The notes under the pieces are model-generated. The model was not told where the DNA came from. It was given only the letters and a program-made list of their open reading frames with translations, and searched no databases. 64,000 nt of DNA from an uncultured Methylophilaceae bacterium (GTDB lineage: Bacteria > Pseudomonadota > Gammaproteobacteria > Burkholderiales > Methylophilaceae), in NCBI GenBank assembly GCA_903899965.1, contig CAIULB010000009.1, positions 35,516 through 99,515 of the forward strand, in the 5' to 3' direction. Both the position numbers and the translations under genes were made by a program. Positions 49,627-58,831 of the stretch are shown here, in pieces (position 1 is the first letter of the stretch; every line of letters starts with the position of its first letter).

Positions 49627-50465
49627 TTATTTGCTCATTTTTGCTTGTTCGTAAAGTGGCATCACGGTTGGGATGAGTTTAGATAAGTCATCAATACGTG
49701 TTTTGTCAGAAGGGTGGTCGCTTAAAAACTCAGCAGGCTTTTTGCCGCCAGATTGCGCCATTTTAGTCCAAAGGCTAATTGCTGCATTGGGATTGTAACC
49801 AGCACGGGCGGCTAACTCCAGTCCCATGCGGTCAGCTTCTGTTTCTTGTGTGCGTGAGTTTGGGAGCGCAAAAAAGAGTTGTGTGCCCATCGCTGCACCG
49901 CCTAAAGCTAAGCCTGTTGCTGCATTTTTCTTGGAGCCAATCACCGCTGCTAGCAAGGCTAAGCCTCCTTGCTGGGCATAAGCGAGTGACATGCGCTCGC
50001 GACCATGTTCACGAAGCGCATGGGCAATTTCGTGGCCAATCACTGCCGCCAATTCATCATCGGTGGCTTTTAGCTTATCAATGAGCCCAGTAAATACCAT
50101 GATTTTACCGCCAGGCATGCAATAGGCGTTTACCTGGTCGTTCTTTTCAACGTTGACTTCCCATTTCCAATTGGCTGCATCAGCACGGTAGACTGGTGTT
50201 TGTTTGATGAGGCGGTCTGAAATTGCGCGAACACGCGCCAACACAACAGGGTCAGTGTTAAGCGTTTTTTTGTCGTTAGCCGTTTTGAGTGTTTGAGAGT
50301 AGCTCGCCAAAGACATGCTCTCCACTTGCTTGCTAGAAAGCATCATAAATTGACTGCGTTCTACACCTACTGCACCTTTGTTAGTGGTTGTTGCACAACC
50401 TACTAATTGGCTGGTGATAAAAGCAGCGAGTAAAAAAATATAAATTTATTGCTTAAGCGTTTCAT
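49627..50465 (-). CDS. M48 metalloprotease lipoprotein (LoiP-like), frameshifted in its signal peptide
   Basis: The ORF at 49627-50346 encodes the protease domain with zinc motif HEIAH, third ligand Glu in QETEADRMG and the end SDHPSDKTRIDDL. Upstream, an ATG at 50465 starts MKRLSNKFIFF, then the frame breaks in a run of seven Ts (A run 50432-50438). One more T gives LLAAFITSQLVGCATTTNKGAVGVERSQFMML, with lipobox LVGC joined in frame to the protease, 279 aa in all. The gene is therefore intact except for one base. Read as given, only a protein lacking export signals could be made, from 50346. Confidence 0.85.
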
Positions 50466-50490
50466 TTTGTAGTTTATTAGTCTTTAGTTG

Positions 50491-52374
50491 TTAGAAACTT
50501 ACCTGTGAACCAAGTTCAACAACTCGGTTAGGAGGTAGTTTAAATTGGTTAGTAATGGTTTCCGCAGATCTAAATAGACCGATAAAGATCTTCTTACGCC
50601 AGAAAGCCATCTCTGGACTTTCGCAAGCAATCAGAATCTCTTTACCTACGAAGAATGATGTATCCATTGGATCTAGCTCTAGACCTTGAGCAGCACATAA
50701 TTCCAAATCGCGCGGTAAATTAGGTTCATCTTTAAAGCCGTAATTGACGGTGACACGATAGAACTCATGAGGAAGTTTCTCTACCAGGACCAACTCTTCT
50801 TTAGGTGCGTGAGGGAAATCCGAGAATTTCACTGTCAGTATCACTACTTTTTCATGCAAGACCTTGTTGTGCTTGAGGTTGTGCAACATAGCATGTGGAA
50901 CGCCATCGGGGTTGGGCGTCATGAATAAGGCAGTGCCCGGCACGCGTGCTGGCGGATGTTGGCCTATTGCTTCAATAAAAGGGTTTAGCTCCATCGCTTC
51001 ATTTTTTAGATGTTTATAAAGCAATGAGCGACCTGTTTTCCAAGTAATCATTAAGGTGTAAATTAAAATGCCAATGATTAATGGAACCCATCCGCCATCT
51101 GGGATTTTGAGTAAGGTTGCACCAAAAAATGCAATGTCGACTGATAGGAAAATAAGAATTAATAAGCCAGTACGGTATTTGCCCCAACCCCAAATTTTGT
51201 AGAAAACAAAGCCTGCAAGTAGGGATGTAATGACCATGTTCCCGGTTACTGCGATACCGTAAGCTGCAGCTAAATTACCTGATGATTTAAACCCGACGAC
51301 CAATGCCATGACAGCTAACATTAGGCCCCAATTGATACGAGGCATGTAAATTTGGCCTTCTTGACTTTCAGATGTGTGTTCAACGTGCATACGTGGAAGG
51401 TAGCCAAGTTGTAATGCTTGTCGTGAAATTGAATAAGCGCCAGTAATGACGGCCTGTGATGCAATTACCGTCGCAACGGTTGCTAAAATAATCATAGGGA
51501 AGAGCATCCATTCAGGTGCGAGTAAATAGAATGGATTTTTGATTGCTTCATGGTCACTGAGTAAAAGGGCGCCTTGTCCAAAGTAATTTAAAATCAAAGC
51601 AGGTAATACAAGCAAGGTCCAGCCAAGTCTTACTGGCGCACGCCCAAAATGGCCCATGTCTGCATACAGCGCCTCGGCGCCAGTCACACACAAAACAACG
51701 GAGCCTAAGGCTACAAAACCAAGCCAAGGGTCGAGTTGGAAAAAGTGAATGCCGTAGATCGGATTGAGTGCATAAAGCACAGAAGGGTTTTGAATAATGC
51801 TATTAAAGCCAAGGGTTCCAAGCACGCCAAACCAAACAAGCATGATTGGGCCAAAAAAAGCACCAACGATGGCTGTACCTTTGCTTTGCGCCCAGAACAA
51901 ACCGAAAAGAACTATCAGGGTAAAAGGAATGATGAGGGGATGAAGTGCCGGAGTGGCGATTTCCATACCCTCTACTGCAGAAAGTACAGAAATGGCTGGC
52001 GTGATAATGCCATCAGCGTAGAACATACAAGCACCTAAAATACCAAGTAGCATAATGCCGTGTTGTTCTTTTAGATTGTTGCCGGTTTTTCTAATTGCAA
52101 GCGCTAAAAGCGCCATGATGCCACCTTCACCGCGGTTGTCAGCACGCATAATAAAGGCAACATACTTGAGTGAAACAACCATAATTAACGACCAGGCAAT
52201 TAAAGAAAGTATGCCTAGAATATTGGCTTCATTGAGACTAACAGGGTGTTTGCCTGCAGAGAAAATTTCGTGAATGGTGTAAAGCGGACTTGTTCCAATA
52301 TCGCCGAACACAACGCCAAGTGCGGCTAGGGTTAATGTGGAAAGTTTAGTTTTATTGCCAGAGGGGGATGACAT
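50491..52374 (-). CDS. kup: Low-affinity potassium transporter Kup
   Basis: Proton-coupled K+ uptake permease. The ORF track begins at a TTG; the ATG at 52374 (MSSPSGNKTKLSTLTLAALGVVFGDIGTSPLYTIHEIF) gives 627 aa, close to E. coli (622). It has the family motif GVVFGDIGTSPLY, about twelve membrane segments, and a C-terminal cytosolic domain (from about 450). The neighbours xseA and the protease are on the same strand but functionally unrelated. Confidence 0.96.
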   Translation of the reverse strand: MSSPSGNKTKLSTLTLAALGVVFGDIGTSPLYTIHEIFSAGKHPVSLNEANILGILSLIAWSLIMVVSLKYVAFIMRADNRGEGGIMALLALAIRKTGNNLKEQHGIMLLGILGACMFYADGIITPAISVLSAVEGMEIATPALHPLIIPFTLIVLFGLFWAQSKGTAIVGAFFGPIMLVWFGVLGTLGFNSIIQNPSVLYALNPIYGIHFFQLDPWLGFVALGSVVLCVTGAEALYADMGHFGRAPVRLGWTLLVLPALILNYFGQGALLLSDHEAIKNPFYLLAPEWMLFPMIILATVATVIASQAVITGAYSISRQALQLGYLPRMHVEHTSESQEGQIYMPRINWGLMLAVMALVVGFKSSGNLAAAYGIAVTGNMVITSLLAGFVFYKIWGWGKYRTGLLILIFLSVDIAFFGATLLKIPDGGWVPLIIGILIYTLMITWKTGRSLLYKHLKNEAMELNPFIEAIGQHPPARVPGTALFMTPNPDGVPHAMLHNLKHNKVLHEKVVILTVKFSDFPHAPKEELVLVEKLPHEFYRVTVNYGFKDEPNLPRDLELCAAQGLELDPMDTSFFVGKEILIACESPEMAFWRKKIFIGLFRSAETITNQFKLPPNRVVELGSQVSF

Positions 52375-52468
52375 TAACAATTAGCTTTAAGACACAAAAT
52401 AGTATTATCAATCAAGTTTGGCCCTAAACCAATAGCAGAATGATAATCGTCACTTAAGATAATGGCGA

Positions 52469-53683
52469 TTATGTTGTTTTTGAGATAACAGCTTCTGCTT
52501 CGCCCACACCAAAAGTGAGGTTAATCGCATCGCCGGTCTCGATTTGAGCGCTGTTGTTAATGATCTGCCCATCTTTTGTTTGTGCAAAAGCATAGCCCCT
52601 TGTCAAAACAGCTTGAGGGTTGAGGTGATGTAAGTTTTGCTCAATTTGGCTAAGGTTCTTTTGTTGGCGTTGTAACTGTTGTTTGATGCTTAAATTGAAT
52701 CTGTGACCAAGTTGCGCTAATTGTTTTTGTTGTTGAGTGATTTGTTGTGATGGAGACACTAGGCGGCGCCCCAAATAATCTAACATTTGCGCCCGCTGCA
52801 TGATGCCATCTAAGCTATTTCTGTTGAGTTGCAAGCCTAGCTGTTTAAGTTTATTGAATAACGATTCGCGTGATGGTGATGCAATCTCAGCAGCAGCAGT
52901 CGGTGTTGCTGCGCGCGTATCAGCGACAAAATCACAAATGGTAAAGTCGGTTTCGTGCCCCACACCGCTAATGGTTGGAATGCGGCAGTTAGCGATCGCG
53001 CGTGCAACCACCTCCTCATTGAATTGCCATAAGTCTTCCATGCTGCCACCGCCGCGGCAAATAATCAGCACATCACATTCGTTTCGCGCATGCGCGCTAT
53101 TAATCGCATGGGCGATTTGTGTTGCAGCACCTTTACCTTGAACGGGCGTTGGATAAATGATCACAGGAATGCTGGGCATGCGGCGTCTAAGCGTTGTGAG
53201 CACGTCATGTAATGCAGCCGCATCTGGCGATGTCACAATGCCGATTTGTTTGGGGTGTGTTGGAATGGATTGCTTGAAAGTAGGGTCGAATAAGCCTTCT
53301 TGTTGTAGCTTGGCTTTGAGCTTTTCAAAGGCTTCAAATAATGCTCCAGCGCCAGCGCGTTGCAAAAATTCAATCGTTAGTTGAAAGCTACCGCGCGCTT
53401 CGTAGAGGGTCACTAATGCACGCGCTTCGACTTTGTCACCTTCTTTTGGCACCCAGTCCAAATAACTATTGCGACCACGAAACATCACGCAGCTGACTTG
53501 TGCGCCGGCATCTTTGAGTGAGAAATACCAGTGACCAGAAGCAGCGCGGGTGAGGTTGGAGATTTCGCCCGAAACCCAAAACAGCGGAAAGCTTTGCTCC
53601 AGCACTTCTTTTGCCAAGCGATTAAGTTCGCTGACAGTGAGCACTTTTGGCGTAGCAATACTCGCTTGTTCTGTGTCTAACAT
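52469..53683 (-). CDS. xseA: Exodeoxyribonuclease VII large subunit
   Basis: Forms exonuclease VII with XseB, which is not in the window. The 404-residue protein has an N-terminal OB fold (LFWVSGEISNLTRAASGHWYFSLKDAGAQVSCVMFRG), the catalytic central domain (GIVTSPDAAALHDVLTTLRRR; CRGGGSMEDLWQFNEE; GVGHETDFTICDFVAD) and a glutamine-rich coiled coil near the C-terminus. Its length is a little below E. coli (456). It is divergent from dsbB. Confidence 0.95.
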   Translation of the reverse strand: MLDTEQASIATPKVLTVSELNRLAKEVLEQSFPLFWVSGEISNLTRAASGHWYFSLKDAGAQVSCVMFRGRNSYLDWVPKEGDKVEARALVTLYEARGSFQLTIEFLQRAGAGALFEAFEKLKAKLQQEGLFDPTFKQSIPTHPKQIGIVTSPDAAALHDVLTTLRRRMPSIPVIIYPTPVQGKGAATQIAHAINSAHARNECDVLIICRGGGSMEDLWQFNEEVVARAIANCRIPTISGVGHETDFTICDFVADTRAATPTAAAEIASPSRESLFNKLKQLGLQLNRNSLDGIMQRAQMLDYLGRRLVSPSQQITQQQKQLAQLGHRFNLSIKQQLQRQQKNLSQIEQNLHHLNPQAVLTRGYAFAQTKDGQIINNSAQIETGDAINLTFGVGEAEAVISKTT

Positions 53684-53772
53684 TGGCTTTTATCCGTTAC
53701 AATCTAGGCTAACTGGTTGCTCGTTATTATAAAGGATGAGCAGGCTGCTATTCGCACTGATTGGATTTAAAT

Positions 53773-54273
53773 ATGTTGAATAAAATACTTAACAGTCGCA
53801 CCGCTTATTTATTAGGTTTTTTGGCGAGCTTTGGCTTGGTAGCTTTGGCTTTGGTGATTCAAACCCAATACAAATTAGAGCCCTGCCCGCTCTGTATTTC
53901 TCAGCGCATTGTGTTTATGGGCTTAGGCATATTGTTTTTAATTGCAGCGATTCACAATCCACAAAATCGGGCTTGGGTAAACTTACATGCCTTGTTGCAG
54001 ACGCTTACTGCACTTGGTGGTGCTGGCGTGGCAATTCGCCATTGGTATTTGCAGGTGCATAAAGATGAAATGTTAGTGGATTGTGGTGTGGGCTTTGATT
54101 ATATGTTCGATAACTTTCCGCTAAAAAAAGCGCTGACTTTAGTATTCCGTGGCACTGGTGATTGTGCGTCAATTGATTGGACATTTTTAGGATTAAGTAT
54201 TCCGCAACTAGCCTTAATCGCTTTTGTGAGTATCGCAGCCTACGCTGTTTTATTAGCTAAAAAACGAATTTAG
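53773..54273 (+). CDS. dsbB: Disulfide bond formation protein B
   Basis: Inner-membrane quinone reductase that reoxidises DsbA. The ORF track begins at a TTG; the ATG at 53773 (MLNKILNSRTAYLLG) gives 166 aa. Four membrane segments are visible. The first redox pair is Cys38/Cys41 (EPCPLCISQR) and the second Cys104/Cys131, matching E. coli 41/44 and 104/130. cysM follows after 9 bases. Confidence 0.95.
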   Translation: MLNKILNSRTAYLLGFLASFGLVALALVIQTQYKLEPCPLCISQRIVFMGLGILFLIAAIHNPQNRAWVNLHALLQTLTALGGAGVAIRHWYLQVHKDEMLVDCGVGFDYMFDNFPLKKALTLVFRGTGDCASIDWTFLGLSIPQLALIAFVSIAAYAVLLAKKRI

Positions 54274-54282
54274 AAGAGATTT

Positions 54283-55170
54283 ATGTATAAATATTTAGAA
54301 GATTTTGTTGGTAATACACCTTTAGTGAAATTAAAGCGTATGCCAGGCAATACCAGCAATACGATTTTGGTAAAGCTAGAGGGTAATAATCCTGCTGGCT
54401 CTGTTAAAGACCGTCCAGCGCTTTCTATGATTACGCGTGCTGAAGCGCGTGGCGATATTAAGCCAGGTGATACGCTGATCGAAGCAACTTCTGGTAACAC
54501 AGGAATTGCTTTGGCCATGGCAGCGGCGATGAAGGGCTACAAAATGTTGTTGGTAATGCCTGAAAATCAAAGCATAGAACGTCGTCAAACCATGAAGGCT
54601 TTTGGCGCTGAATTATTGCTGACGCCTAAAGATGGCAGTATGGAATTGGCGCGTGATGTGGCGATGAAGCTACAAGCGGAAGGCGAGGGTATTGTGCTCG
54701 ACCAATTCGGTAATCCAGATAACCCATTAGCCCATTATGAAGGTACCGGTCCTGAGATTTGGCGAGATACCGAAGGCAAGGTCACACATTTTGTTGCCAG
54801 CATGGGAACTACAGGTACGATTATGGGCACGTCTCGCTTCTTAAAAGAACAAAATCCGAATATCAAAATTATCGGCGTTCAGCCTGAAGAGGGTGCGCAA
54901 ATTCCAGGTATACGTAAATGGCCTGAAGAATACTTGCCAACGATTTACAACGCCAACAATGTTGATGAGTTGATTTATGTGAGCCAAGCCAATGCTGAAA
55001 AAACCACAAGGCGTTTAGCGGCTGAAGAAGGCATCTTTGCAGGCATTTCATCTGGCGGTGGTTTATACGCGGCTTTACAGTTGTCTAAACAAGTTGAAAA
55101 CGCAGTCATTGTTTCTATTGTGTGCGACCGTGGCGACCGTTATTTATCCACTGGCGTATTCCCGTCATGA
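54283..55170 (+). CDS. cysM: Cysteine synthase B
   Basis: PLP enzyme making cysteine (or S-sulfocysteine from thiosulfate) from O-acetylserine. The 295-residue protein has PLP lysine Lys42 in NNPAGSVKDRPAL, the substrate loop TSGNTGIA and the phosphate loop GTTGTIMG. The segment EGTGPEIWRDTEG and its short length favour CysM over CysK. Its TGA overlaps the start of the next gene (ATGA). Confidence 0.95.
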   Translation: MYKYLEDFVGNTPLVKLKRMPGNTSNTILVKLEGNNPAGSVKDRPALSMITRAEARGDIKPGDTLIEATSGNTGIALAMAAAMKGYKMLLVMPENQSIERRQTMKAFGAELLLTPKDGSMELARDVAMKLQAEGEGIVLDQFGNPDNPLAHYEGTGPEIWRDTEGKVTHFVASMGTTGTIMGTSRFLKEQNPNIKIIGVQPEEGAQIPGIRKWPEEYLPTIYNANNVDELIYVSQANAEKTTRRLAAEEGIFAGISSGGGLYAALQLSKQVENAVIVSIVCDRGDRYLSTGVFPS

Positions 55171-55943
55171 TTCCCACCCTAGTCTTCGACATTGAAACCA
55201 TCCCCGATACGGATGGCTTAAAAGGCCTGCTTGGCTTGCCTGCTGAAACGTCTGCTGATGATGTAGCAAAGATTGCTTTTCATCAGCGTCGCCAGCATAA
55301 CGGCAGTGAGTTTTTGCCTTTGCATCAGCACCGCGTGGTGGCGATTTCTTGCGTTCTGCGCGAAGGCGACACTTTTAAAGTCTGGTCATTGGGAGCGGCA
55401 AATGAGCCAGAAGGTCAGCTGATCCAACGCTTTTTTGATGGGATTGAAAAATACACCCCCAATGTGGTTTCTTGGAATGGCGGTGGTTTTGATTTTCCAG
55501 TGTTGCACTACCGCGGCTTGATTCATGGCGTGCAAGCTCCTCGTTACTGGGACATGGGTGAGGATGATAAAGAGTTTAAGTGGAATAACTACATCAGCCG
55601 TTACCATTCACGCCATACCGATTTAATGGATTTGCTCGCGATGTATCAAGGTAGAGCCAATGCGCCTTTGGATGACATGGCGCAGTTATGTGGCTTTCCT
55701 GGCAAGCTAGGTATGGATGGTAGTAAGGTGTGGGATGCCTATCAAAATGGCGAAATTGAAGCGATTAGGAACTACTGCGAAACGGATGTGGTGAATACCT
55801 ATCTGGTGTATTTGCGTTTTCAATTGATGCGTGGTCAGCTCAACCAAGCGGCTTATGAGCGTGAGATTGCCTTGGTGCGCGACACCTTAAATGCAGACCC
55901 TGAGCCTCACTGGCAAGAGTTTATGGGCGCTTGGAAGCCTTAA
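55167..55943 (+). CDS. Predicted 3'-5' exonuclease (PolB exonuclease-like, DnaQ fold)
   Basis: The ORF track begins at 55122 inside cysM; the ATG at 55167 overlaps the cysM stop by four bases and gives 258 aa. The three DEDD-type segments are visible: VFDIETIPD (Exo I), SWNGGGFDFPVLHYR (Exo II) and NYCETDVVNTYLVYLR (Exo III). It matches the standalone PolB-exonuclease-like family (DNA_pol_B_exo2). Its biological role is unknown; substrate DNA or RNA is inferred. rlmD follows after 41 bases. Confidence 0.9.
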   Translation: MIPTLVFDIETIPDTDGLKGLLGLPAETSADDVAKIAFHQRRQHNGSEFLPLHQHRVVAISCVLREGDTFKVWSLGAANEPEGQLIQRFFDGIEKYTPNVVSWNGGGFDFPVLHYRGLIHGVQAPRYWDMGEDDKEFKWNNYISRYHSRHTDLMDLLAMYQGRANAPLDDMAQLCGFPGKLGMDGSKVWDAYQNGEIEAIRNYCETDVVNTYLVYLRFQLMRGQLNQAAYEREIALVRDTLNADPEPHWQEFMGAWKP

Positions 55944-55984
55944 GTATTTTTTATTCATCTTTTAAGTAGTGAAGTTTATCTGGC

Positions 55985-57325
55985 ATGCGTTCTCGTAAAA
56001 AATTCAAATCTGAAAATCCTATTGGCACTGCCCGTATTGAATCCCTAGACCAAGAGGGTCGCGGCGTTGCGCATGTCGAGGGTAAAGCGATATTTATCCG
56101 CGGCGCTTTACCCAATGAAGTCGTGACGTATCAGTCGACACGTATTAAATCCAGTTATGAGTTCGCTGAAGTTAAATCAGTGTTAAAAGCCTCCAATTTG
56201 CGTGTCACACCAAAATGCCCGCACTTTGGAATGTGTGGGGGCTGCGCACTGCAACATTTGGATTTCTCGGCACAAGTGGCAGCTAAACAACGCTTGCTTG
56301 AAAATGATTTGCGCCATATTGGCAAAGTAAAACCAGAAAGCATGCTACCCCCAATTTATGGCCCGGCTTGGGGTTACCGTCACAAAGCGCGTTTGCGCGT
56401 GAAATATGTAGATAAAAAAGACCGTGTATTAGTTGGGTTTAATGAAAAAGCTACGCCATTTGTGGCGGATATGAATAGCTGTGAAGTTCTGCCACCACGC
56501 ATTTCGGCTTTGATTGCACCGCTCCAAGACATGATTATTCAAATGAGTATTCGCGATGCCATTCCGCAAATTGAATTGGCGGTAGGTGAGCATGCGATAG
56601 TGTTGGTCTTCCGTGTGATGGAAACACCAAACGCCAAAGATGAAGCTTTATTTAAAGCATTTGCGGATAAATACGATGTGCAGGTTTGGACCCAGACTAA
56701 AGGCTTAGACACTGTTCAGCCTTTTTATCCATTGGATGGCGCAAAGCTCAGCTACTCACTGCCTGAGTTTGATCTCATGTATCCATTTAACCCTACTGAG
56801 TTTACCCAGGTGAATCCACATATCAATCAAGTGATGCTGCGCCGTGCGATGCAGTTGCTATCGCCGCAAGCGGGCGAAAAGATTGCGGACTTCTTCTGTG
56901 GGTTGGGTAATTTCACTTTACCGATTGCTCGCTCTGGCGCCACTGTGTTGGGGATGGAAGGTTTGGAAACGCTAGTGAGTCGTGCCCGTGAAAGTGCTGA
57001 ATTGAATGACTTAGCTGACCAAGTGGAATTTACTGAGGCGGACTTATTCGATATGACGCCTGAGTTATTACAAGGACTGGGTCACTTTGATAAATGGCTC
57101 ATTGATCCGCCACGTGATGGCGCAATGGCCTTGGTGAGCGCCTTGCCCAATGATGGAAGTTTCGGGCCAGAGCGTATGGTGTATGTGTCTTGTAATCCAG
57201 CGACATTGGCGCGCGACGCTGGTATTTTGGTCAATGAAAAAGGCTATCGCATGGTCGCGGCGGGCGTGATTAATATGTTTCCACATACCTCGCATGTGGA
57301 ATCCATTGCCCTGTTCGAGCGCTAA
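55985..57325 (+). CDS. rlmD: 23S rRNA (uracil-1939-C5)-methyltransferase
   Basis: Methylates U1939 of 23S rRNA with AdoMet. The 446-residue protein has an N-terminal TRAM domain (about 12-70), [4Fe-4S] cysteines Cys78, Cys84 and Cys87 ([15 protein letters not shown]) plus a later cysteine near 165 (NSCEVLPPR). The methyltransferase domain has [19 protein letters not shown] and the nucleophile in [12 protein letters not shown]. Length and motifs are those of RlmD rather than RlmC. Confidence 0.96.
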   Translation: MRSRKKFKSENPIGTARIESLDQEGRGVAHVEGKAIFIRGALPNEVVTYQSTRIKSSYEFAEVKSVLKASNLRVTPKCPHFGMCGGCALQHLDFSAQVAAKQRLLENDLRHIGKVKPESMLPPIYGPAWGYRHKARLRVKYVDKKDRVLVGFNEKATPFVADMNSCEVLPPRISALIAPLQDMIIQMSIRDAIPQIELAVGEHAIVLVFRVMETPNAKDEALFKAFADKYDVQVWTQTKGLDTVQPFYPLDGAKLSYSLPEFDLMYPFNPTEFTQVNPHINQVMLRRAMQLLSPQAGEKIADFFCGLGNFTLPIARSGATVLGMEGLETLVSRARESAELNDLADQVEFTEADLFDMTPELLQGLGHFDKWLIDPPRDGAMALVSALPNDGSFGPERMVYVSCNPATLARDAGILVNEKGYRMVAAGVINMFPHTSHVESIALFER

Positions 57326-57333
57326 AAGCATCT

Positions 57334-58791
57334 ATGTTTAAAAAAGTCGGTTTTTTGTTTTGCTTGATTTACAGCTTAACCGCCTGTCATCAGCAAGCAG
57401 CCGATCAACGACAAGATATTCGTTTTGCAGTCGCACAAGCACCGATCAATCTAGACCCTCGCTATGCCACGGATGCCGCTTCTGCGCGCGTCAATCGTTT
57501 GCTTTATCGCTCCCTGGTGGGATTTGATACTAGCTCGAAACCCATCGCGGATTTAGCTAGTTGGCAGGCGGTTGGTCCAAGGCAATATCGCTTTAAGTTA
57601 GGCAGGGAAGGGCGTATTTTTCATGACGGTAGCCTATTAACAGCTCAAGATGTTCAGGCCACTTACGCATCTTTGTTGGTGCTTAAAGACTCGCCGCTTT
57701 CAGCTGAGTTTGCCAATATCAGTCGCATCCAAATACTGGATGACAATACTGTCGATTTTTACTTAAAAGAAGCTGATAACGCTTTTCCAGCCAAGCTCAT
57801 TATTGGTATTTTGCCAGCGCGTCAAATCTCGCAAGGGCTTGATTTTAGCCATCATCCATTAGGCACTGGGCCGCTCGCGTTTGTCAGCTGGACAAACACT
57901 CTTCAGCTAAAACGTGTGGCAGATAGCCAAGTGATTACCTTGTTAGAAGTAAAAGACCCAACGGTTCGCATCCTTAAATTAATGCGCGGCGAGATTGATA
58001 TTCTGCAAGGAGATTTGCCCCCAGAATTAGTGCGTTATTTAAAAGGGAAGCCAGATATTAAGGTGACTGAAAGCAACGGCGCCAACTTTTCTTACCTAGG
58101 ATTTAATCTCCAAGATAAAACGCTGGCCAATCTTAAAGTGAGACTAGCAGTTGCGCATGCGATTAATCGCGATGTGATTATCCAGCAAGCCTTGATTGGT
58201 GGCACGCGCGCGGCGGGTGCTATCTTGCCGCCAGAGCATTGGGCGGGGAACGCAAGCCTTGCGTCTTACGCATATAACCCAGGGCTTTCAAGAGAGCTAC
58301 TCAAGGAGGCGGGTGTGCAATTGCCGCTCCATCTTGTTTACAAAACCTCTACCGATGCCCAGCGTGTTCGTCTTGCCACAATAATGCAAGCGCAAATGGC
58401 TGAGGCGGGCATTGCGCTTGAGATTAAGAGTTTAGATTGGGGTACTTTTTTTGAGGATGTGAAGCAAGGTCATTTTCAATTGTTTGGGCTCACTTGGGTG
58501 GGCATCAATACCCCGGATATTTATGGCAAAGCATTTGGCTCTGATAATGCCCCGCCGAAAGGATTTAATCGTGGTCGTTTTAGCGACCCCCAGCTAGATG
58601 ATTTGTTAGCCAAGCAGGACTGGAAAGCTGCCACGAAAATTATTCACCAACAGTTGCCTTATGTGCCCTTATGGTATGAAGGCCAGTTTGCAGCTGCGCG
58701 TGCTGATGTTAGCCAATACGCGCCAAAGCCCGATGGCAATTGGGATGATTTGGCGAACGTTGTTCGCACATCCAGCGCTAAAGTGCATTAG
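57334..58791 (+). CDS. Orphan peptide-type ABC substrate-binding lipoprotein (SBP family 5)
   Basis: A 485-residue OppA/DppA-like protein with a lipoprotein signal (MFKKVGFLFCLIYSLTAC, lipobox LTAC at Cys18). The family features are DIRFAVAQAPINLDPRYATDAASARVNRLLYRSL and DGSLLTAQDVQATYASLL, ending FQLFGLTWVGINTPDIYGKAFGS. No permease or ATPase genes are adjacent, so it either serves a transporter encoded elsewhere or has another role. It starts 8 bases after the rlmD stop. The ligand is unknown. Confidence 0.9.
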   Translation: MFKKVGFLFCLIYSLTACHQQAADQRQDIRFAVAQAPINLDPRYATDAASARVNRLLYRSLVGFDTSSKPIADLASWQAVGPRQYRFKLGREGRIFHDGSLLTAQDVQATYASLLVLKDSPLSAEFANISRIQILDDNTVDFYLKEADNAFPAKLIIGILPARQISQGLDFSHHPLGTGPLAFVSWTNTLQLKRVADSQVITLLEVKDPTVRILKLMRGEIDILQGDLPPELVRYLKGKPDIKVTESNGANFSYLGFNLQDKTLANLKVRLAVAHAINRDVIIQQALIGGTRAAGAILPPEHWAGNASLASYAYNPGLSRELLKEAGVQLPLHLVYKTSTDAQRVRLATIMQAQMAEAGIALEIKSLDWGTFFEDVKQGHFQLFGLTWVGINTPDIYGKAFGSDNAPPKGFNRGRFSDPQLDDLLAKQDWKAATKIIHQQLPYVPLWYEGQFAAARADVSQYAPKPDGNWDDLANVVRTSSAKVH

Positions 58792-58831
58792 ATTTTATAA
58801 ATCAGGCATTCCAGAGTAAAATACTCAACTT

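Noticed and set aside
52443-52472. ATAATCG...CGATTAT inverted repeat between xseA and kup
   Set aside because: The stem is short and AT-rich with a 16-base loop and no T run; not enough to call a terminator or operator.
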